This document shows positions 52,930-61,824 of a stretch of DNA of 64,000 nucleotides, in pieces. Position numbers and translations under genes: made by a program. The stretch lies in contig NZ_JAFLNL010000006.1 of the NCBI RefSeq assembly GCF_017313785.1, positions 1-64,000 on the forward strand. Direction: 5' to 3'. The notes beneath the pieces were generated by a model that ran no database searches, was not told the origin of the DNA, and saw only the letters and a program-made list of their open reading frames with translations. Source of the stretch: Flagellimonas aurea (lineage in GTDB: Bacteria; Bacteroidota; Bacteroidia; Flavobacteriales; Flavobacteriaceae). The first letter of the stretch is position 1, and each line of letters starts with the position of its first letter.

Positions 52930-53520
52930 TTAAAATTGTTTGTTCTTCACTACCATATTTCTAATGGTCCTGAGGGCTATGGCCATATGGCTCTCTACAG
53001 TCTTAATGGACACTCCCAGAATCTCTGAGATTTCCTTGTACTTTAGTTCATCCAGCCTGCTCATTTCAAAGATTTGGCGGGACTTTTTGGGAATCTGGTC
53101 CAAGATTTCCTGTATCTTCCGAACATACATTTCCCTTTGTTCTTGATCTATAATTTCTTGTTCGATACTTGGGCTAGTGGAATATTCATCCTCTACTCCC
53201 TTATCCAAGGTTTGCTTGAGTTTTTGGTACGAAACCGGCTCCATAAGTTTGTTTTTGACCACTACATAGAGATAGGGTTTTGGCTTTTGGATCTCATGGA
53301 TGCGATCATGGGAATTCCACAATTGGATAAATACATCGGAAACCTTTTCCTGGACCACATCCAAATCATTTTCATAAGCGATTCCAAAACGACATAGGCT
53401 TTCATAGTACCTATTAAAAACAGCCTCCAAGGCCCCTTTTTCCCTTTGTTTGATTAACTGAAAGAGTTCCAAATCTGATTTTTGGTTCAATTCCTTGTAT
53501 GTGGAAGCTTTACTTTTCAT
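52930..53520 (-). CDS. ECF RNA polymerase sigma-70 factor (Bacteroidetes type)
   Basis: About 196 residues from the ATG at 53520; a GTG three bases upstream is also possible. Region 2 includes KGALEAVFNRYYESLCRFG and DVFIQLWN; region 4 includes IFEMSRLDELKYKEISEILG and VSIKTVESHMAIALR. It presumably directs transcription of the adjacent susCD genes when released by FecR. Here it lies downstream of fecR and overlaps its end by 11 bases; the usual order is sigma first. Confidence 0.92.
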   Translation of the reverse strand: MKSKASTYKELNQKSDLELFQLIKQREKGALEAVFNRYYESLCRFGIAYENDLDVVQEKVSDVFIQLWNSHDRIHEIQKPKPYLYVVVKNKLMEPVSYQKLKQTLDKGVEDEYSTSPSIEQEIIDQEQREMYVRKIQEILDQIPKKSRQIFEMSRLDELKYKEISEILGVSIKTVESHMAIALRTIRNMVVKNKQF

Positions 53521-54496
53521 CACTGGGGGCTATTGTAAATTTTTTTGATGACTGCTTCGAAATCTTCACGTCAGCAATAAATTCCAAAGTTTGAATGAAC
53601 TGATCTAAATCCTGGTCCTCAAAGGCTGCATTGATCCTCTTGTTCGCTACAACACTATCGGAAACAGTAAATGTTGTACCGTAAAATTCATTGATGGGAA
53701 GTAACGCTTCTTCCAAAGTGAGATCATGCAGTAAAAGAATATTGTCTTTCCAGGCCGTGGTCTTGGATACATCAAAATTGCGCTTTACCACTTCTCCACT
53801 TTCCATATTCCAGGAAAGTTCTTCGTTTGGCCTTAATTGGATTTTATCACCGGAATTCTCCAATGTCACCTGTACCTTGCCACTTACCAGAGACACTATT
53901 TTTGACATTCCTTTGGCATTTACATTGAACTTGGTTCCCAATACCTTCACTTCAAATCCGCTTGCACCTACACTAAAAGGCCGATCAGCATCCTCCACAA
54001 TATCAAAATACACCTCCCCGGACATCCAAACATCCCGCTTATCATCCGTGAAAACCTCGGGGTATTTAAGTTCTGAATTGGCATTTACCGTGACCGACGA
54101 TCCGTCTGGGAGGGTAACGTGTTTCCTTTCTCCTTCAAGAGCTATGATATGATTGGTGTACCTAGGTTCATTATCCTGTGTAAACAAATACACTCCAAAA
54201 GCAACCAGAACAGCAGCTGCGACCGCAATCACCGCTTTAAGTTTAGTGGACAGAAAAATGAGTTTAGGTTTTGGGGCTTCCGAAATTTCTTCCATGACGC
54301 GTTTAGCGAAGTGCTCTTTTCTAAGCGGAAGGGAAGGTTTTGGATAGCAGTCCCACAATAACTTATAATCTTGAAAACGTTCGTGTAAATCATCATCCAG
54401 CAGTAGGTTCACTTCAAACATGGATCTGTCCTGATCCGTGTCCAATTCCCCCGAAAGCTTTCGAACGCATTTGATATCCTCTTTGGATATGTCCAT
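53510..54496 (-). CDS. FecR family anti-sigma factor
   Basis: 328 residues: an N-terminal cytosolic sigma-binding part, one membrane segment (AVIAVAAAVLVAFGVYLF, near residue 95), then the periplasmic FecR domain (LPDGSSVTVNANSELKYP, GEVYFDIVEDADRPFSV, EVKVLGTKFNV) and a C-terminal STN-like region. It transmits SusC occupancy to the ECF sigma factor. Unusually it precedes the sigma gene. It is the last carbohydrate gene before the conjugation block. Confidence 0.92.
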   Translation of the reverse strand: MDISKEDIKCVRKLSGELDTDQDRSMFEVNLLLDDDLHERFQDYKLLWDCYPKPSLPLRKEHFAKRVMEEISEAPKPKLIFLSTKLKAVIAVAAAVLVAFGVYLFTQDNEPRYTNHIIALEGERKHVTLPDGSSVTVNANSELKYPEVFTDDKRDVWMSGEVYFDIVEDADRPFSVGASGFEVKVLGTKFNVNAKGMSKIVSLVSGKVQVTLENSGDKIQLRPNEELSWNMESGEVVKRNFDVSKTTAWKDNILLLHDLTLEEALLPINEFYGTTFTVSDSVVANKRINAAFEDQDLDQFIQTLEFIADVKISKQSSKKFTIAPSDEK

Positions 54497-54781
54497 ACTT
54501 TGTCTTTTAGCAATAGGAGGGTTGAAAGGTAGAATTACCCCTAGATCAGAATGTCATCAAAACGAAAAGTGTGAATTAAGTAAAGGTTAATACCCTATAA
54601 AGTCGGTAGGTACGATAAGTCAGAGAATTAGATTTAATCTCAAAATTCAGGAAATCCAGAATTATTTATTGCTACATTTTGTGGACGTATCGATTGGTCT
54701 GTAGCCTTACCCCTTTTTGTAGCCTTCCCCTTTTAGGACATCGCTAAATGCTTAAAATCCTCATGCTAGAATTAAGACATA
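54497..54781. other. Junction between carbohydrate genes and conjugation genes
   Basis: 285 bases without a gene. It should hold the promoter of fecR, but no clear -7/-33 pair was found. It also contains the tandem repeat at 54700. No trace of TraO was recognised after TraN. Confidence 0.5.
54700..54736. repeat. Tandem repeat at the tra junction
   Basis: TGTAGCCTTACCCCTTTT at 54700-54717 is followed by TGTAGCCTTCCCCTTTT at 54719, a 19-base period. It lies between the fecR start and the traN stop, where the conjugation block ends. Confidence 0.6.
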
Positions 54782-55588
54782 CTACTTTGAACGTATAACA
54801 ACTTGTCTATTCCCTTGTTTTTCTCTAAGCTCCACTAATAAATTTTCACGGCTGCCCAAGGTAACTTTGGGAATTACACAAACAAACCTTTGTTTGTATG
54901 CTGTTGGAACCCTAGAGGGCATACGGTACCTGTAGAGGGTATCCGACAATAATTTCTGATAGGAAGACTTTTTACTTCCACTCCCCTGCTCTTTAAAGAT
55001 CTGTATATAATCAACATCAAAATCAATCTTGGATTTATTTTCGATTTCTAGGACTATGTAGGTTTCCTTTCCAAAATAGCCCACTTCGCACAGCCGAAGA
55101 ACGATACCGTTCTTACGCTTGGATTTGAGCACCTTGGAACTTCGTTCCAAAAAATAATGGCTTGCCTTTCGGTATTGAACGGTGTCAGATTGCACAATGG
55201 TTTGTGACCTGCTTTTTTCCTGTTGGTCCAAGGAATCCAAACGTTTTTTGATCAGCACATTTCCAATAGCATCATTCTTGTCGATAAATCGATGGCTCTT
55301 TCCAAGCTGTTTTCTATAGGTCAGGTAAAAGGAATAGGCCAGACCGTCACTGGTCAACACCAAAAGGTTGCTGTCCGTACCAGCATGCCCTTGTAAAAGC
55401 CCCAGTCTTCCCGGTGTATCTGTGTTGTAACCAAACGTGTAGTTCGAATGCCCCGTGACCGCATTGGTAATTGGCTCAGGAAACAGTAAGGAAAAAAGAT
55501 GGGTTTCATTAACAATTAAGGTGTCGGTCTGGGCCTGAAGTGCTGTAATGGACCATACAAAAATGGATATACGTTGAAGTGTTTTCAT
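54782..55588 (-). CDS. traN: Conjugative transposon protein TraN
   Basis: 268 residues with a signal peptide (ISIFVWSITALQAQ). It matches the DUF4138/TraN family of Bacteroidetes conjugation systems, an envelope component thought to work like VirB9 in the transfer channel. The segment HLFSLLFPEPITNAVTGHSN and a beta-rich C-terminal half are visible. It appears complete. It is the last tra gene; TraO, TraP and TraQ, which normally follow, are absent. Confidence 0.85.
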   Translation of the reverse strand: MKTLQRISIFVWSITALQAQTDTLIVNETHLFSLLFPEPITNAVTGHSNYTFGYNTDTPGRLGLLQGHAGTDSNLLVLTSDGLAYSFYLTYRKQLGKSHRFIDKNDAIGNVLIKKRLDSLDQQEKSRSQTIVQSDTVQYRKASHYFLERSSKVLKSKRKNGIVLRLCEVGYFGKETYIVLEIENKSKIDFDVDYIQIFKEQGSGSKKSSYQKLLSDTLYRYRMPSRVPTAYKQRFVCVIPKVTLGSRENLLVELREKQGNRQVVIRSK

Positions 55589-55599
55589 GAGTTTTGATG

Positions 55600-56505
55600 T
55601 TAAGGTTTAAGTAAAAGTTGATAGCCGTCAAGGATAGTTACTTGAACGGTTCGGTTGGAACGCCTGAAGACTTGTTTGATACCTCCCAACTGGGGCATCC
55701 CTGGAAGGTTTACGTCCTGAACGGCATCGTCCATCACTTCCCGTACAGCTTCTTCCCGATAGCTGTTCTTGATATAGATGCCTTCCCGTCCATCCATCGT
55801 ATCATAGGCTTTCAAGTGGACCGGGTGCTGACCAATATGGTCAATGGACACAAAGACCCGATGGGTCCTAAAGGAGATAAAGCCATAGAGCAAGATATTA
55901 CGTTTAAAAACTTTACCACCGAGCATTATATTCTCCCTTAACCGAAGCTCAAGACGGTTTTTGGCCCGCACCCGCTGTTCTCCATTGACCATGGCCTGGA
56001 TTGCAACGGGTGGATGAACACTATCACGCTTCACTGCCTTAGTGGCAAAAAAAGCGCTATGGGCCGTTGAAAAATCAATACGTTCTTGTTCTGGTATTAT
56101 GTGAGAGCTATGTTTTTCGGGTTTTATTTCGTCACCCTTTTGGGGCTTTCCTTTAGGCTTTCGGTACACCCTAGCTCCATAGTCGATACGTCCCTCCCTG
56201 TAGATACTGTCAACGATACGCTGACGTTCCTTATCCTCCAGTGTAGTGTCATAGCCCCCCGTGGAGTCGATATACTGTTCTCCGTACAGGCTTGGTTTTG
56301 GTCTTTCCCATTCCTCCTTGATGGCATCCACGGCTTCCAATTTGGAGCGGTACTCCTCAGGTTCTTCCGTCAATGTGGGCACCTTCGGCTGTTTTAGCTC
56401 CCCGTCTCCCGATTCCTTATCCATTGAAAGGGCGTAGAGTACTATAAACCCTAGCAAGCAGACCAACAGCCCTATGAATAACAGTTTGTTTCTTTCCAGT
56501 TTCAT
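55600..56505 (-). CDS. traM: Conjugative transposon protein TraM (VirB10-like)
   Basis: 301 residues: one N-terminal membrane helix (LLFIGLLVCLLGFIVLYAL), a long charged Pro-rich linker (KPKGKPQKGDEIKPEK) and a C-terminal globular domain with RVRAKNRLELRLRENIMLGG and a final TILDGYQLLLK. This layout is typical of TraM/VirB10, which spans the envelope. It starts six bases after traK; the small traL gene often found between them is missing. Confidence 0.88.
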   Translation of the reverse strand: MKLERNKLLFIGLLVCLLGFIVLYALSMDKESGDGELKQPKVPTLTEEPEEYRSKLEAVDAIKEEWERPKPSLYGEQYIDSTGGYDTTLEDKERQRIVDSIYREGRIDYGARVYRKPKGKPQKGDEIKPEKHSSHIIPEQERIDFSTAHSAFFATKAVKRDSVHPPVAIQAMVNGEQRVRAKNRLELRLRENIMLGGKVFKRNILLYGFISFRTHRVFVSIDHIGQHPVHLKAYDTMDGREGIYIKNSYREEAVREVMDDAVQDVNLPGMPQLGGIKQVFRRSNRTVQVTILDGYQLLLKP

Positions 56506-56511
56506 GATTCT

Positions 56512-57129
56512 TTATTTGGTTTGTGGTTCCAGTTTTCGAAGGGAGTCCTCATAGAAATCGATGATCAGCAATCCATGTGGGTTGTGCGGGAAGTTCCGAT
56601 CCACAGTAATGAGTTTCCCCGAAGTGTCCAATTGGTAGCGGTCGGTGATCGTGCCCCTATGGACCTCAAATAAGGTCCTTGTCTTAAAACCATAGGGTTC
56701 CGAGTTTAGGTCCAGTTCAATGTCCACCCGATCGATCTGTTGGCGCAGGGAGAACTGTACCAAACGGTTGTATACCCCATCCAACTTTTTCTGTCGATAA
56801 ATGGCATCTACAGAAGCATCCCCCAACCAGATCGCCTTTTCCAGATGGCTCCGGTAATCGGTACCGTCAATCCCATAGAACAGCCGATGGAACCGGTCGA
56901 TGTGGGCCAGGGCCTCCACTTCCCGTTTGTCCTTTCGATCGACCAGTTTCAACGGTACAACGGTACCGTTCGCACCTATCGCAAAGGCGGAATTCAATAG
57001 TTTCTCCTGATAGTGGTGCAGCAGGCCCAAGGAAAGTCCACTAGTCAATAGACAGAGTATGACCACGGCCAAAACGATAAAACGGTTCAGGCGAAGGATG
57101 TCGGTGATGTTCCTGTATATTTTTTTCAT
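56512..57129 (-). CDS. traK: Conjugative transposon protein TraK (VirB8-like)
   Basis: 205 residues with one N-terminal membrane helix (FIVLAVVILCLLTSGLSLGL) and a periplasmic domain (HIDRFHRLFYGIDGTDYRSH, LVQFSLRQQIDRVDIELDLN), the usual TraK layout. It is an inner-membrane scaffold of the type IV secretion channel. It lies 27 bases after traJ and six before traM in one transcription unit. Confidence 0.88.
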   Translation of the reverse strand: MKKIYRNITDILRLNRFIVLAVVILCLLTSGLSLGLLHHYQEKLLNSAFAIGANGTVVPLKLVDRKDKREVEALAHIDRFHRLFYGIDGTDYRSHLEKAIWLGDASVDAIYRQKKLDGVYNRLVQFSLRQQIDRVDIELDLNSEPYGFKTRTLFEVHRGTITDRYQLDTSGKLITVDRNFPHNPHGLLIIDFYEDSLRKLEPQTK

Positions 57130-57156
57130 AGTTTTTATGTTAAAGATTGATGAATG

Positions 57157-57981
57157 TTAGGCACCTCCAGCAAAAAGCCGGAAGGTGAAGGTCGTGGCCC
57201 GTTTGTAGAGTTTGAATTTCAATAACACGATAAAGCCGATACCTGCCAGTTCGATCACAGGAGCGAACAGCTCGCTACCAAAATCCGTCCCAAAAAGGTT
57301 GGGCCAGAAATTCTCCACTACTTCCTGATAGAGGGTATTGACAAAAACATTGACCAAAAAGAAGGCAGGGACGATCATATATACCGCGGCATAGAGCCTG
57401 AAGAAACGGTACCCCATTTCTCGGAATTTCTCAAAGACCGCCATACTGATGACCAAAGGAAAAAAGGCCTGCATTACCCCAAGGATAAAATAGCGTTCGG
57501 CCAAAAAAAGCGGGTAAATGAACAGGTCCAATATCCAAAGGACCACACTCCCCATCCAAGCAAGGGTCCGGAGTCCCAAAAAAGGAGTGGACAGCCATTC
57601 ATATAGCAACCCCATAGCTTTGGAGGCTGCATCCAACAATCCCGGTTCTTCCGTTACTTCGACCTCTTGTAGGCCAAGTGGTATAAGTTCCGGTGCCGTT
57701 TCCCTATACTGTCCCTCGATGGCCACCAGTATGGTATCAAAAGTGCCCAATACTTCTGTGGAGAACAGTACTACGAGCACTACCGCAAAGTTCCGGATCA
57801 GATCGGTCGGGGTCAGCCCCCAGGTCAATCCTGTCCGGGTCGTTCCGCCCTCATAGTATTTTTTGATGATGTTGATCAAAAAGAACAGCACGGCCAAGGC
57901 CTTCATCCCTCCAATGGTATAGGAGGCAAAACTGCTGTCCATAATGGTCTGGAAGACCGCATCCACATATTCAAGTCCCAT
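57157..57981 (-). CDS. traJ: Conjugative transposon protein TraJ (VirB6-like)
   Basis: 274 residues with several membrane segments (TIGGMKALAVLFFLINII, NFAVVLVVLFSTEVLG, FFPLVISMAVF, YMIVPAFFLVNVFVN and a C-terminal helix). It is the polytopic inner-membrane component of the transfer channel. The order G-I-J-K matches Bacteroides conjugative transposons. Slightly shorter than many homologues but apparently complete. Confidence 0.86.
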   Translation of the reverse strand: MGLEYVDAVFQTIMDSSFASYTIGGMKALAVLFFLINIIKKYYEGGTTRTGLTWGLTPTDLIRNFAVVLVVLFSTEVLGTFDTILVAIEGQYRETAPELIPLGLQEVEVTEEPGLLDAASKAMGLLYEWLSTPFLGLRTLAWMGSVVLWILDLFIYPLFLAERYFILGVMQAFFPLVISMAVFEKFREMGYRFFRLYAAVYMIVPAFFLVNVFVNTLYQEVVENFWPNLFGTDFGSELFAPVIELAGIGFIVLLKFKLYKRATTFTFRLFAGGA

Positions 57982-57992
57982 AACGATGTTCT

Positions 57993-58598
57993 TTAATAGT
58001 TCAATTTTCTGTCCTTGATAAGGGTCTGCATTTTCCGAAAGGAGATCACCATATCATATCTCCTTTTTTTGAGTTTGATATCCGCCAACATCCTTTGGGA
58101 TGCCTCTCGCTGGCCCTCCAAAATCTCCAAGCGCTCCGCATCGCTCATGTTCAAAAAATCATTGCTGAGTACTTGTTCCATAAATTCCAGCTGATTTAGG
58201 GAATGCTCCATGATGCCATTAAAGGCATTGGTGATGACCTCCACTTCATCCCCATGGATATAGGGAGAGTTCAATACTTCCCTTAGGTCGTCCCCGACCA
58301 TTTCGAAAAGCTCTTCATTGTTTTTGGTAATGTCCCTGACCGCTTGGTATTGCCTAACGGCATTGTTTACCTTTTCTATCTTTTCCCTAACGGCATTGAG
58401 TTCTTCCGCCATCTTTAAGAGTTCTGCGGTCTGCTTGGCCGATTCGATCAACTGTTTGCCCAAGGACAAAAAATTGGTGTTGTCATATACCGGCATCCCC
58501 TGGGCCGTAGCACGGCCGGGCAACACTAACATGAGGACCATGACCCATACGGTGATCAGGGCATTCTTTCGAAAGGGTTGTTTTTTAATGGAATTCAT
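57993..58598 (-). CDS. Conjugative transposon protein TraI (DUF4141/VirB5-like)
   Basis: About 201 residues from the ATG at 58598; a longer frame to 58712 overlaps traG and lacks a sensible start. Signal peptide (ALITVWVMVLMLVLPGRATA) and a helical coiled-coil mature part (LLKMAEELNAVREKIEKVNN) are visible. It occupies the traI place between traG and traJ and is a probable periplasmic component. The start overlaps the traG end by 14 bases. I leave the symbol blank because naming varies among elements. Confidence 0.78.
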   Translation of the reverse strand: MNSIKKQPFRKNALITVWVMVLMLVLPGRATAQGMPVYDNTNFLSLGKQLIESAKQTAELLKMAEELNAVREKIEKVNNAVRQYQAVRDITKNNEELFEMVGDDLREVLNSPYIHGDEVEVITNAFNGIMEHSLNQLEFMEQVLSNDFLNMSDAERLEILEGQREASQRMLADIKLKKRRYDMVISFRKMQTLIKDRKLNY

Positions 58599-61011
58599 GT
58601 TGTCTTTTTTTCTGATTGATGAATGCTGTAATGGCATGTTCCATATCATGGGTCTTTTCGTACAGATCCATAATCGCTTGGTTTTCGGTGCCATCCGTGA
58701 GATAGGCGGCATAGGCCTCAGGGGGCACTTCCAAACGGTAGATATTGCTCTCGGACCCGATCTTGATAAAGATTTCGGTGTACTTGCGCTCGCCCTTGAG
58801 ATCGTTCTTTATGGAGCGGAGCTGGTCCAAATCATGGGAAGTTAGGTTAAGGCGGTCTCGAAGTGCCCCATATCCCTTTTCATTTCGAAGACTGTAGATG
58901 ACCTGGGTATTCTCTAAAATGGTGGCCGAGGTATGGTTCTCGGGCAATTGGTTGATGGACTGCAGGACAATGCCGATGGCCCCGTTCTGTTTCCGGATGG
59001 CCTGATAGTAGAATTCAACACTCTCCAAAACATTGTCGAACTTGAGCTGTTTGGCGAATTCATCGAAGAGTATGATGCCACGCTCCGATCGGTTCCGCCA
59101 TATGGTGCGCTGTATGGCCGATTTGATGAGCTTGAGCATGACCGACAGTACTTCCCGGTTGTCCCTGACCTCGTCCAGCTCAAAGACGATCAGACGCTTG
59201 TCCTCCAAGCGATGGGATCGGTCCTCTCCTGCCTTGAAGAGAAAACTGTAAAGGCCATCACCAACATATTCGGAGAGGATATGCAGAAAATTGGTTAGGT
59301 TGAAATAATCGGGATCGATGCCAAGCTTCTCCAACAGACTGTCCCGGTTGTCCTGTACATACCGATATAGACCATCCAGACTATGCCCTTCCTTGACCCG
59401 TTCGTAATAGGAACGAAGTATTTTTTTGAGGGCCACTTCCTGTGCTTTGTTACTCCTTTCGCCTGGGACATAGAGTTCTATCAAGAAGTTTGTCAGATCT
59501 TCCAACCACTCCGCGGTGACAGCTTCGCCAGGGGTCTTATAAAAAGGATTGATGCCCAGGTTTTTGCCGGGTTCGTATTTAAGGATAATGTGTTGGTCCG
59601 GGTACAACTGGGCAAACTTGGCATAGCTTCCGCCCAGATCGATGATCACCAGTCGCACATCCTGCTCAAAATACTGCCGCAAAATATTGTTGGCCAAAAA
59701 GGATTTGCCTTCACCCGTGGGGGCGAAAATGGCAAAGTTCCTGGCCTTGATACGTCGTTTTTCCTCGTCCCAAACATCCTTCATTACCGGAATGTTGTCC
59801 AAGCGGTCATTGAAAATAATGCCTTGTTTATCGCAGCGGTAATTGGTAGCGTTGATCCAAAGACAGAGGGCGTGCTTCAGGTCGGTCACATAGAGATCGG
59901 TATCGGAGAAATTGGAGGAAAACAACGGATAACTGTTGAGCACATAATGGATACGGGCCTTCCCTTGTGGGCAGTAGGGTCGTATGTCCAATTCCTTGAA
60001 ACGGGCAGTGAGTTCTGATATCGACTGCTCCAACTTCTTTTCGTTCTTCGACCAGCATACCACATTCAATTGGCCTCGGATGATCAGGGAGGCATCATCT
60101 TGATTGAGTTTGGAGAGGGTATCCGACACCCTATCGTACAGTACTTTGTTCTGGGAGCCGAAATTGCTGCTCTTGGAGAGCTCTTCCAACCGTTTCTCCA
60201 ACTGTTTGCGCCATCTGTGGCGGTCATCCAAATGGATGATCTGGTTGACGATATGGTTTCCCTGAAAAGTGAGCCCAAGCCCGTCGATAAAACCCTGGTG
60301 GAACCAAAACCCATCCTTAGCATATTGTTCGTTGGGTACACTGGTCTGAACCACATCCCCAAAACAGCTCTCATTGTTCACGGCCATCACTTCAAAATAA
60401 TGATTGCCCACCAGTACCCTATCCTTTTCGAGCACCATATCGGTATCGAATCCTTCATTGAACCCATTGAAATAGGCATCTGTGTACTGGATGATCCTTG
60501 TCTGGTTGAACGGTTCCATTATGAGCTTGGGACCATTGTTCAAAAAAGTAACGGCGTCCCCTACCGCTTTGCCGAAACCTTCCGCTTGGTCCCCGAGTTT
60601 ATCCGGTAACTTTTTTGAAATAACGGCAAAGGGGTTGACCAAGGCCGGATCGTTGATGGCCCTGTTCTTCGGCCAAACAAAAAAGATCAAAGACTCATGG
60701 GTCAAGTGTTCCCTTCCCATAAAATGTTCCCGTGTCGCACGTTGCAAAAATGTGTCGTTGGGCAATTCATGGGCGTCATATGTAGTTTTTCTGTAGATGT
60801 CCTGTTTATGGACCAAGGTGCCCACGGGCAGGGATTTCAGGGCTTGGAACCAATGCCCATGGAGCTCCTCGAAATCCTTTTCCGATAGGGAATGGATTTC
60901 TGGTAACACTACCCGATAGGCATAAGCTATGTTGCCGTTATTGGCCAAAATCCTATTCCGGTCCACATCCACGATGGGATAGCGCTCATGAAAATTGATC
61001 GTAGAAGCCAT
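58585..61011 (-). CDS. traG: Conjugation ATPase TraG (VirB4-like)
   Basis: 808 residues, the ATPase that powers assembly of the type IV secretion channel. Walker A is FAPTGEGKSFLANN near residue 430, Walker B is GIILFDEFAKQLKF near 640, and IRKQNGAIGIVLQSINQLP follows. The N-terminal TraG-type domain begins INFHERYPIVDVDRNRILAN. It overlaps traF by 26 bases. Length is normal. Named TraG in CTnDOT terms, it is not the VirD4 coupling protein that some other systems call TraG. Confidence 0.93.
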   Translation of the reverse strand: MASTINFHERYPIVDVDRNRILANNGNIAYAYRVVLPEIHSLSEKDFEELHGHWFQALKSLPVGTLVHKQDIYRKTTYDAHELPNDTFLQRATREHFMGREHLTHESLIFFVWPKNRAINDPALVNPFAVISKKLPDKLGDQAEGFGKAVGDAVTFLNNGPKLIMEPFNQTRIIQYTDAYFNGFNEGFDTDMVLEKDRVLVGNHYFEVMAVNNESCFGDVVQTSVPNEQYAKDGFWFHQGFIDGLGLTFQGNHIVNQIIHLDDRHRWRKQLEKRLEELSKSSNFGSQNKVLYDRVSDTLSKLNQDDASLIIRGQLNVVCWSKNEKKLEQSISELTARFKELDIRPYCPQGKARIHYVLNSYPLFSSNFSDTDLYVTDLKHALCLWINATNYRCDKQGIIFNDRLDNIPVMKDVWDEEKRRIKARNFAIFAPTGEGKSFLANNILRQYFEQDVRLVIIDLGGSYAKFAQLYPDQHIILKYEPGKNLGINPFYKTPGEAVTAEWLEDLTNFLIELYVPGERSNKAQEVALKKILRSYYERVKEGHSLDGLYRYVQDNRDSLLEKLGIDPDYFNLTNFLHILSEYVGDGLYSFLFKAGEDRSHRLEDKRLIVFELDEVRDNREVLSVMLKLIKSAIQRTIWRNRSERGIILFDEFAKQLKFDNVLESVEFYYQAIRKQNGAIGIVLQSINQLPENHTSATILENTQVIYSLRNEKGYGALRDRLNLTSHDLDQLRSIKNDLKGERKYTEIFIKIGSESNIYRLEVPPEAYAAYLTDGTENQAIMDLYEKTHDMEHAITAFINQKKRQHEFH

Positions 61012-61276
61012 AGGACGTTATTTTTTTGTTCGAGACGATATGGGGAAATCGTATGCCCCATTGGAGCAGTCGAGGTTGTTGCACCAGTCGGAGCAACACA
61101 CCGTAGAGGACCACATTGGCCAAGACAGCCAAAAAAAGGAGCATCAAATTGAAGGAGAAGATGACCGCCATGAGCGAACCGACGACGGCCATCATCTGAA
61201 GGGCAAAAAAGGCGACCGGCAATCCAAAGATCAAGGCACGGACACGGATATTCCTATATATTTCGTACTGTTTCAT
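60986..61276 (-). CDS. traF: Conjugative transposon protein TraF (DUF4133)
   Basis: A 96-residue membrane protein beginning MKQYEIYRNIRVRALIFGLP with two hydrophobic segments (PVAFFALQMMAVVGSLMAVI, FNLMLLFLAVLANVVLYGVL). It corresponds to VirB3, which works with the VirB4-type ATPase encoded next. It overlaps traG by 26 bases. Confidence 0.88.
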   Translation of the reverse strand: MKQYEIYRNIRVRALIFGLPVAFFALQMMAVVGSLMAVIFSFNLMLLFLAVLANVVLYGVLLRLVQQPRLLQWGIRFPHIVSNKKITSYGFYDQFS

Positions 61277-61303
61277 AAGATTGGATTTAATGTGCTTTGT
61301 GGC

Positions 61304-61597
61304 TTAGACGACGATGCCGATCAGATAGGTAAAGATGCCCACGACCGCTCCTGCGATGAGTACAAAGACCAAGACGCGGGTAATCCCTTTTTTGAGGTCG
61401 GCGTTCTCCCCGAAGAAATGCCCTGCATTGAAAAGAAAGCCGATAAGGAAGATGACCCCGAGTATGATAGGGAAAATGGCCCGGATGGTATCTGAAATAT
61501 CCGCAACGGAATCTTCGATGCCCCCGATTTGGGGATAGGCGGTCTGGGAGAGCAATAATCCTATACCCAGTACTACTGATTTTTTTAGGTTTTTCAT
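61304..61597 (-). CDS. traE: Conjugative transposon protein TraE (DUF4134)
   Basis: 97 residues with a signal peptide (VVLGIGLLLSQTAYPQ) and two membrane segments (FPIILGVIFLIGFLFNAGHF, VLVFVLIAGAVVGIFTYLIG). This layout is that of a VirB2-like pilin-type subunit. It is the first visible gene of the transfer operon, 27 bases ahead of traF. traA-traD are not encoded here. Confidence 0.88.
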   Translation of the reverse strand: MKNLKKSVVLGIGLLLSQTAYPQIGGIEDSVADISDTIRAIFPIILGVIFLIGFLFNAGHFFGENADLKKGITRVLVFVLIAGAVVGIFTYLIGIVV

Positions 61598-61739
61598 GAC
61601 TGTTCGTTTTTTGGCCGGATCAAGACCTGTTTGTGATCAGTGGTTTGGAATGCTTACCGGAGCTTGGTTGTCCGTCCAGCTTGGATTCCGATATGGAATT
61701 TCCAGTGATATGGAGAAAAGGCTATAGCAATCACATTTT

Positions 61740-61759
61740 TTAACACTTGAAGGTGTTAA
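61740..61759. promoter_or_regulatory. Palindrome between traE and the amidase gene
   Basis: TTAACAC-TTGAAG-GTGTTAA, a perfect 7-bp inverted repeat in the divergent region, 66 bases before the amidase ATG. It is a candidate operator controlling one or both directions. Confidence 0.45.
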
Positions 61760-61824
61760 TTATTGAAGTATTGGCACCAAAATGAGCGGTTCACTGGAAA
61801 TTGTTCAAACAAAAATGTTTCGAT

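Noticed and set aside
59383..60018. Long plus-strand ORF of 211 codons
   Set aside because: It is antisense to traG, and the apparent protein has no motif or signal.
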